A DNA stretch of 12,366 bases from Firmicutes bacterium AM55-24TS. GTDB lineage: Bacteria; Bacillota; Clostridia; UBA1381. Location: NCBI GenBank assembly GCA_003460745.1, contig QTVU01000062.1, positions 1 to 12,366 on the forward strand. The letters run 5' to 3'. Under the pieces are notes generated by a model. It ran no database searches. It saw only the letters and a program-made list of their open reading frames with translations, and was not told the origin of the DNA. Position numbers and translations under genes: made by a program. Below are positions 9,494 through 12,366 of the stretch, one piece after another (position 1 is the stretch's first letter; the number at the start of each line of letters is the position of its first letter).

Positions 9494-10567
9494 ATGAAGT
9501 ATCTTATAAAGACAATATTTTTAATTAGTAATTTGATGATTCTTTTTCTTGTTGCTGCTTGTGGGAGATTACCCATTAATTTGAATAAAGAAGTCAATAC
9601 TGCTGAAAGTAAGCTAAAAACTTCAATGCAAGTACAAAATGTGGAAGCTGCCAAAGAAGCAATAGAGGAAGGGGCAAATGTTAATAAATTTTCAGATAGG
9701 ATATTATGGGAACGTACTGATAGGGGGCATTTAGAAAATAATCCTACTCGAATTGCGATATTTACAGGGTGCTATGATGTAGCAAAAATTCTACTCGAAA
9801 ATGGTTCAGATGCTAATTATGAAGATGTCGATGGAGTATCGCTCCTTCAAGCTGTATCAAATAAAGATGAACAATTTATCAAGACATTGGTTGATAATGG
9901 AGCAGATATTAACAAGATTTGTAAAAATGAACAAACCGTTTTAGAATATTCAATAGCTAATCAAAAATGGGATGCAGTAGAAGTACTTCTTGGTTATAAT
10001 CCTCAAATAAGGGAGGAAACCATAAACATATTATTAAGAGTTTGTAAAGATAATACTGATGAAATATGGCGTGGATTTAATGAGATTAGGGAACTGTTAA
10101 AATTAACAGAATTGACAGATTCTGAATTGCAAAATTTATTTTCTAATTCCAATATAAATAATTTATTAGATTTAGAGTGGGTTACGGCTTTTGGGTTGCC
10201 AGAAGATGTACTTAAAGGATTAGAAGAATTTCCTGAGTATAATGAGGAGCAGTTGTGTAAATGTGCTGCATTGTATGGAAATACAGATGTATTAAAACAA
10301 CTTATCGATATAAATTTAAATAGCAATTCTATAGAATTGTGGGAGCAATCTTTGAGTATAGCTGCAGAGTATGACAATGTTAAAACGGTAGATTTCATTT
10401 TGACACAAGAAGAAAATATAGATATTAAAAATGCGGCACAGATAGCAGCTCAGAATAACTCCAAAGGGGTTATGGATAAATTATTGAAGTTTGGGCTTAA
10501 TTCAAATGAACCTATTAACGGTGATACATTGCTAAAAACAGCATGTTTTATGGTAATTTACCAATAG
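9494..10567 (+). CDS. Ankyrin-repeat lipoprotein, N-terminal part of a frame-broken gene; candidate immunity protein
   Basis: 357 residues in this frame. The N-terminus is a lipoprotein signal peptide: a hydrophobic stretch ending in LVAAC with lipidated C23, so the protein should sit on the outer face of the membrane. Degenerate ankyrin repeats cover about 46-66, 82-112, 114-145 and 146-170. A less typical helical stretch (about 171-250) follows, then further repeats at about 254-345 (KCAALYGNTDVLKQLID, AAQNNSKGVMDKLLKFG). The frame ends abruptly in FMVIYQ at a T run, while the repeat pattern continues immediately in the -1 frame (10543-10908). One added T would give a single protein of 471 residues. 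The start is supported by AGAAGGGA about 9 nt upstream. It lies 67 bp after the Rhs stop, in the slot where polymorphic toxins keep immunity genes, and ankyrin-type immunity proteins are known in such systems. The immunity role is inferred, not shown. Confidence 0.85.
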   Translation: MKYLIKTIFLISNLMILFLVAACGRLPINLNKEVNTAESKLKTSMQVQNVEAAKEAIEEGANVNKFSDRILWERTDRGHLENNPTRIAIFTGCYDVAKILLENGSDANYEDVDGVSLLQAVSNKDEQFIKTLVDNGADINKICKNEQTVLEYSIANQKWDAVEVLLGYNPQIREETINILLRVCKDNTDEIWRGFNEIRELLKLTELTDSELQNLFSNSNINNLLDLEWVTAFGLPEDVLKGLEEFPEYNEEQLCKCAALYGNTDVLKQLIDINLNSNSIELWEQSLSIAAEYDNVKTVDFILTQEENIDIKNAAQIAAQNNSKGVMDKLLKFGLNSNEPINGDTLLKTACFMVIYQ

Positions 10568-10908
10568 TAAAAGACTTAGTCGAAAATGGGGCAAATGTCA
10601 ATGGTGCTAATAATGGTGAGCCTTTATCAGTAGCAGCACGAAAAGGATATAAAGAAATCGTACAATATCTCATTGAAAATGGCGCTAATGTAAATGGAAA
10701 TAATACATATTCTGATGGATCAGGTGGTGAATCTGTTCTAATGTATGCTATTCGGGGGGGACAACTTGAATGTATGAAATTACTTATTGAAAATGGTGCT
10801 GACGTACATTATTCTTATTCCAGTGATAGCGGATGTGATAGTGTTATTGACAGTGCAAAAAGAGGTGGATCAGAGAGAATATATCAATATTTATTAGAAA
10901 TTTCATAG
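10543..10908 (+). CDS. Ankyrin-repeat lipoprotein, C-terminal part of the same frame-broken gene
   Basis: 121 codons that continue the ankyrin array of the preceding frame. It contains four repeats: YGNLPIVKDLVENGANVN, then EPLSVAARKGYKEIVQYLIENGANVN, SVLMYAIRGGQLECMKLLIENGADV, and a terminal half-repeat ending in IYQYLLEIS. These are closer to the ankyrin consensus than the N-terminal ones. The first codon used here, ATG at 10543, is not a convincing start. No ribosome site precedes it, it overlaps the upstream frame by 25 bp, and the encoded MFYGN fits as the middle of a repeat (expected TACFYGN). I therefore read it as the 3' part of one gene spanning 9494-10908, separated by loss of one T in the run at 10546-10549. 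Whether the shift is a genuine mutation, a phase-variable state or a sequence error cannot be decided here. Confidence 0.8.
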   Translation: MFYGNLPIVKDLVENGANVNGANNGEPLSVAARKGYKEIVQYLIENGANVNGNNTYSDGSGGESVLMYAIRGGQLECMKLLIENGADVHYSYSSDSGCDSVIDSAKRGGSERIYQYLLEIS

Positions 10909-11017
10909 GATGCAGAAAAACTCACAAGATGGAACAAGAAGAATCACACTTGTAAAGGAACACTAAAAAATCATTATATGCAAATTAGAAAACTGATTAC
11001 ACATATAGCATAAATAA

Positions 11018-11026
11018 TGGTATAAT
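11018..11026 (+). promoter_or_regulatory. Possible extended -10 promoter element
   Basis: The sequence TGGTATAAT is a perfect extended -10 box (TGnTATAAT). No convincing -35 hexamer is seen at 16-18 bp, which extended -10 promoters can tolerate. Transcription would start near 11033, just before the hairpin at 11044. TATAAT is common by chance in DNA this AT-rich, so the call is tentative. Confidence 0.3.
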
Positions 11027-11043
11027 TAAAATATTACTTCATA

Positions 11044-11088
11044 AAAAATAGAGGGACTATATCAATAAAGTGTAGTTCCCCTATTTTT
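11044..11088. terminator. Intrinsic terminator, probably bidirectional
   Basis: The left arm (11044-11059, AAAAATAGAGGGACTA) pairs with the right arm (11073-11088, TAGTTCCCCTATTTTT) over 16 positions, with one A-C mismatch and one G-U pair, around a 13-nt loop. The A run on the left and T run on the right let it work on either strand. It lies about 135 nt after the ankyrin gene and probably ends the protease-Rhs-ankyrin transcript, which would leave the orphan module downstream unexpressed from that transcript. Confidence 0.8.
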
Positions 11089-11224
11089 GATAGAAAATCT
11101 ATTTTTATACTAATAGATATATGATTTACTCTGTTTTATGCTGTGATATATATAATTGCAATAAGGTATCGAGAAATTTTTTGAGTAACTAGTATTGAAA
11201 TTTCAACATAAGGACGTAAGTGAT

Positions 11225-11570
11225 TGGGCTTCGCATGAGTAAGACCGTTGACGAAAAGACAACAAAACATATATGGGACGGCACAAATTATAGTAGGAGA
11301 TGTGACAGACGGAACTGTAACGAAGTGTATTCGTGGTCTACAGCTTATTTCATCAAAGAATGGCAGCAATGAAAACTTCTATACATATAACGGACATGGT
11401 GATGTTGTTCAACTTACAAACAGTACAGGTGCTATAACAAAGCAGTATAATTATGATGCGTTTGGTGTGGAAACAAACAAAACGAATAATGATACGAACC
11501 CATTCAGATATTGTGGTGAGTATTATGATATAGAAACCGACAGTGTATATCTAAGGGCAAGATATTACCG
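11225..11570 (+). repeat. Direct repeat, copy B: Rhs core segment at the head of the orphan module
   Basis: 346-bp near-identical copy of 8331-8675. Substitutions lie at 11254, 11282, 11286, 11327 and 11397, and one inserted T near 11289 shifts the frame between the first 64 bp and the rest. Positions 11398-11570 are identical to the full-length gene. The copy starts without a start codon or ribosome site, as expected for a displaced tip rather than a free-standing gene. Confidence 0.95.
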
Positions 11571-12267
11571 ACCAACCACAGGACGATTTATAACAGAAGA
11601 TTCGTATTGGAATGTAGATAATATGATTTATGGAAATAGTAATGATAAAAAACCCAATATTAATGCAATTATACAAAGTGGCTCATTGTATATTTATTGT
11701 AACAGCAATCCTGTGCGGATGATTGATCCAGATGGTAAATATATTGTAGATAGTGCGGCTAGAAATATATGGCGACTTGGAGCGGAATATTATTTAAGAA
11801 ACAGAAAAGGATGGTATTTAACAGCGACATTATTAGAATTATCAACATATGGCTCTGGACAACACTTTGAAGCTCACAATGGAGAGTATGCTGCTGATTT
11901 AATAAAATATAATAGTGGTTTTAGAAAACAAGTAAATGACTATTTATGGTCAAATGGCACACAGTATGATTACTCATATGCATTCTTTACATTTACATAT
12001 GCGTTTGATGTTTCAGGAGGAGATTTAGGGGCAGCATTACATAATGTTTCTGTAGTAGTTACAGCAGAAAGAAATAGTGATGCCTCATGGAATACTTTTA
12101 TACAAGTATATGATACATTTGACTTTACTGAATTCAGAAATCCATTTTTAGAAGATGATTTGAAAAGTATGTTTTTATGGACGATGAATGACTTAGCATA
12201 TCTGGATCAAGCCATGAATGTAATTGAACCAGTAGAGGTGTATATAGATTTTTATGATACATATTAA
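11248..12267 (+). CDS. Orphan Rhs C-terminal module (core fragment plus alternative tip), probably silent
   Basis: Open frame of 339 codons lacking signal peptide, shell and a believable start. The first codon available is a TTG at 11248 with no ribosome site, and the first 14 codons are a frame-shifted reading of Rhs core. From codon 15 (VGDVTDGTVTK) it matches the full-length Rhs protein up to LRARYYR, then diverges. EDS (D118) is followed by a longer linker, WNVDNMIYGNSN through IIQSGSLYIYCNSNPV, a core variant I recall from other Firmicute Rhs proteins. DPDG (D160) then marks the tip boundary. The tip, about 164-339, contains KGWYLTATLLELS, DLGAALHNVSVVV and YDTFDFTEF; I do not recognise its family. 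It is best read as a stored alternative tip that becomes expressed only after recombining into the gene at 2911-9426. Independent translation is unlikely but not excluded. Confidence 0.8.
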   Translation: MTKRQQNIYGTAQIIVGDVTDGTVTKCIRGLQLISSKNGSNENFYTYNGHGDVVQLTNSTGAITKQYNYDAFGVETNKTNNDTNPFRYCGEYYDIETDSVYLRARYYRPTTGRFITEDSYWNVDNMIYGNSNDKKPNINAIIQSGSLYIYCNSNPVRMIDPDGKYIVDSAARNIWRLGAEYYLRNRKGWYLTATLLELSTYGSGQHFEAHNGEYAADLIKYNSGFRKQVNDYLWSNGTQYDYSYAFFTFTYAFDVSGGDLGAALHNVSVVVTAERNSDASWNTFIQVYDTFDFTEFRNPFLEDDLKSMFLWTMNDLAYLDQAMNVIEPVEVYIDFYDTY

Positions 12268-12282
12268 GAAAGGTAATATATA

Positions 12283-12366
12283 ATGAAGAAAATAATAAAC
12301 ACTAATTTTTTGTGTGATAATATCTATTCGTTGTATTTGTTGTTATATGTAGACTTATATCTCAAA
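12283..12366 (+). CDS. Start of an unidentified gene, cut by the window end; candidate immunity gene for the orphan tip
   Basis: Only the first 28 codons are present (MKKIINTNFLCDNIYSLYLLLY and on), still open at the last base. The start is supported by AAGAAAGG, 9 nt upstream, beginning at the stop codon of the orphan module. The two lysines and following aromatic and leucine-rich stretch could be a signal or membrane segment, but too little is present to decide and no family can be named. Its position, 15 bp after the orphan tip, mirrors that of the ankyrin lipoprotein after the main tip, so an immunity role for the second tip is a reasonable guess. Confidence 0.55.
   Translation, partial: MKKIINTNFLCDNIYSLYLLLYVDLYLK

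Larger units (their letters stand above)
10909..11224. other. Non-coding stretch between the ankyrin gene and the orphan Rhs module
   Basis: About 316 bp of very AT-rich sequence without a credible gene on either strand. It holds a possible extended -10 promoter (11018-11026), a long hairpin terminator (11044-11088) and a 12-bp perfect palindrome, TTGAAATTTCAA, at 11195-11206. No transposase remnant or inverted terminal repeat is visible. Rhs homology begins abruptly near 11225, with no coding lead-in or ribosome site. Confidence 0.7.

Noticed and set aside
9463..9494. Tiny upstream open frames (8 and 2 codons) overlapping the approach to the ankyrin start
   Set aside because: No ribosome site serves the first. 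The second ends in TAATG next to the true start but is too short to support a claim of a regulatory leader peptide.
10544..10567. Programmed -1 ribosomal frameshifting in the ankyrin gene
   Set aside because: The codons GCA TGT TTT do not make a standard X XXY YYZ slippery heptamer, and I see no clear stimulatory hairpin just downstream. A one-base deletion is the simpler reading.
11195..11206. 12-bp perfect palindrome TTGAAATTTCAA as an operator or attachment site
   Set aside because: Such short AT-rich palindromes are frequent by chance, it occurs only once in the non-coding stretch, and no integrase or regulator gene is nearby.
10909..11224. Mobile element responsible for creating the orphan module
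   Set aside because: No transposase fragment, terminal inverted repeat or target-site duplication is visible. Homologous or illegitimate recombination is enough to explain the layout.
12090..12240. Colicin-M-like catalytic signature in the orphan tip (YDTFDF)
   Set aside because: The DxYD-like element is suggestive, but the His-Arg that should follow in colicin-M enzymes is absent, so the family is not claimed.

Overview
The window is AT-rich, densely coding on the + strand only, and uses AGGAGG-like ribosome binding sites and Sec or lipoprotein signal peptides typical of Gram-positive cells. Together with the protein families present (a secreted WapA-like Rhs protein, a DUF4474 domain and a subtilase-RCC1 fusion) this points to a low-GC Firmicute, most likely an anaerobic Clostridia-class bacterium. 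The genus cannot be named from the sequence.

Layout. (1) 28-2892: a secreted subtilisin-family protease with a pro-region, an intact Asp/His/Ser triad, a seven-bladed RCC1-type propeller and a C-terminal beta domain. (2) 2911-9426, only 18 bp later: a 2171-residue secreted Rhs/YD-repeat protein ending in a DPTG boundary and a tip that I read as DUF4474. (3) 9494-10908: an ankyrin-repeat lipoprotein, split into two overlapping frames by an apparent one-base deletion in a T run. (4) 10909-11224: a non-coding stretch with a strong hairpin terminator and a possible extended -10 promoter. (5) 11225-12267: a displaced Rhs C-terminal module. Its first 346 bp are a near-identical copy of the Rhs core of gene 2, followed by a different tip. 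(6) 12283 to the window end: the first 28 codons of another gene, placed after the orphan tip as the ankyrin gene is after the main tip.

How the parts may work together. The locus has the architecture of a polymorphic-toxin (Rhs/WapA-like) system: an exported Rhs shell carrying a variable tip, a neighbouring candidate immunity gene, and a downstream silent tip cassette with its own candidate partner gene. The cassette shares a 345-bp homology arm with the full-length gene. Recombination across that arm, downstream of a one-base insertion in the copy, would yield an in-frame full-length Rhs protein with the second tip and would delete the current tip and ankyrin gene. The protease gene is close enough to be co-transcribed and may process the Rhs protein or act on the same extracellular target. 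Toxin activity, immunity and processing are inferences from architecture; none is shown directly by the sequence.
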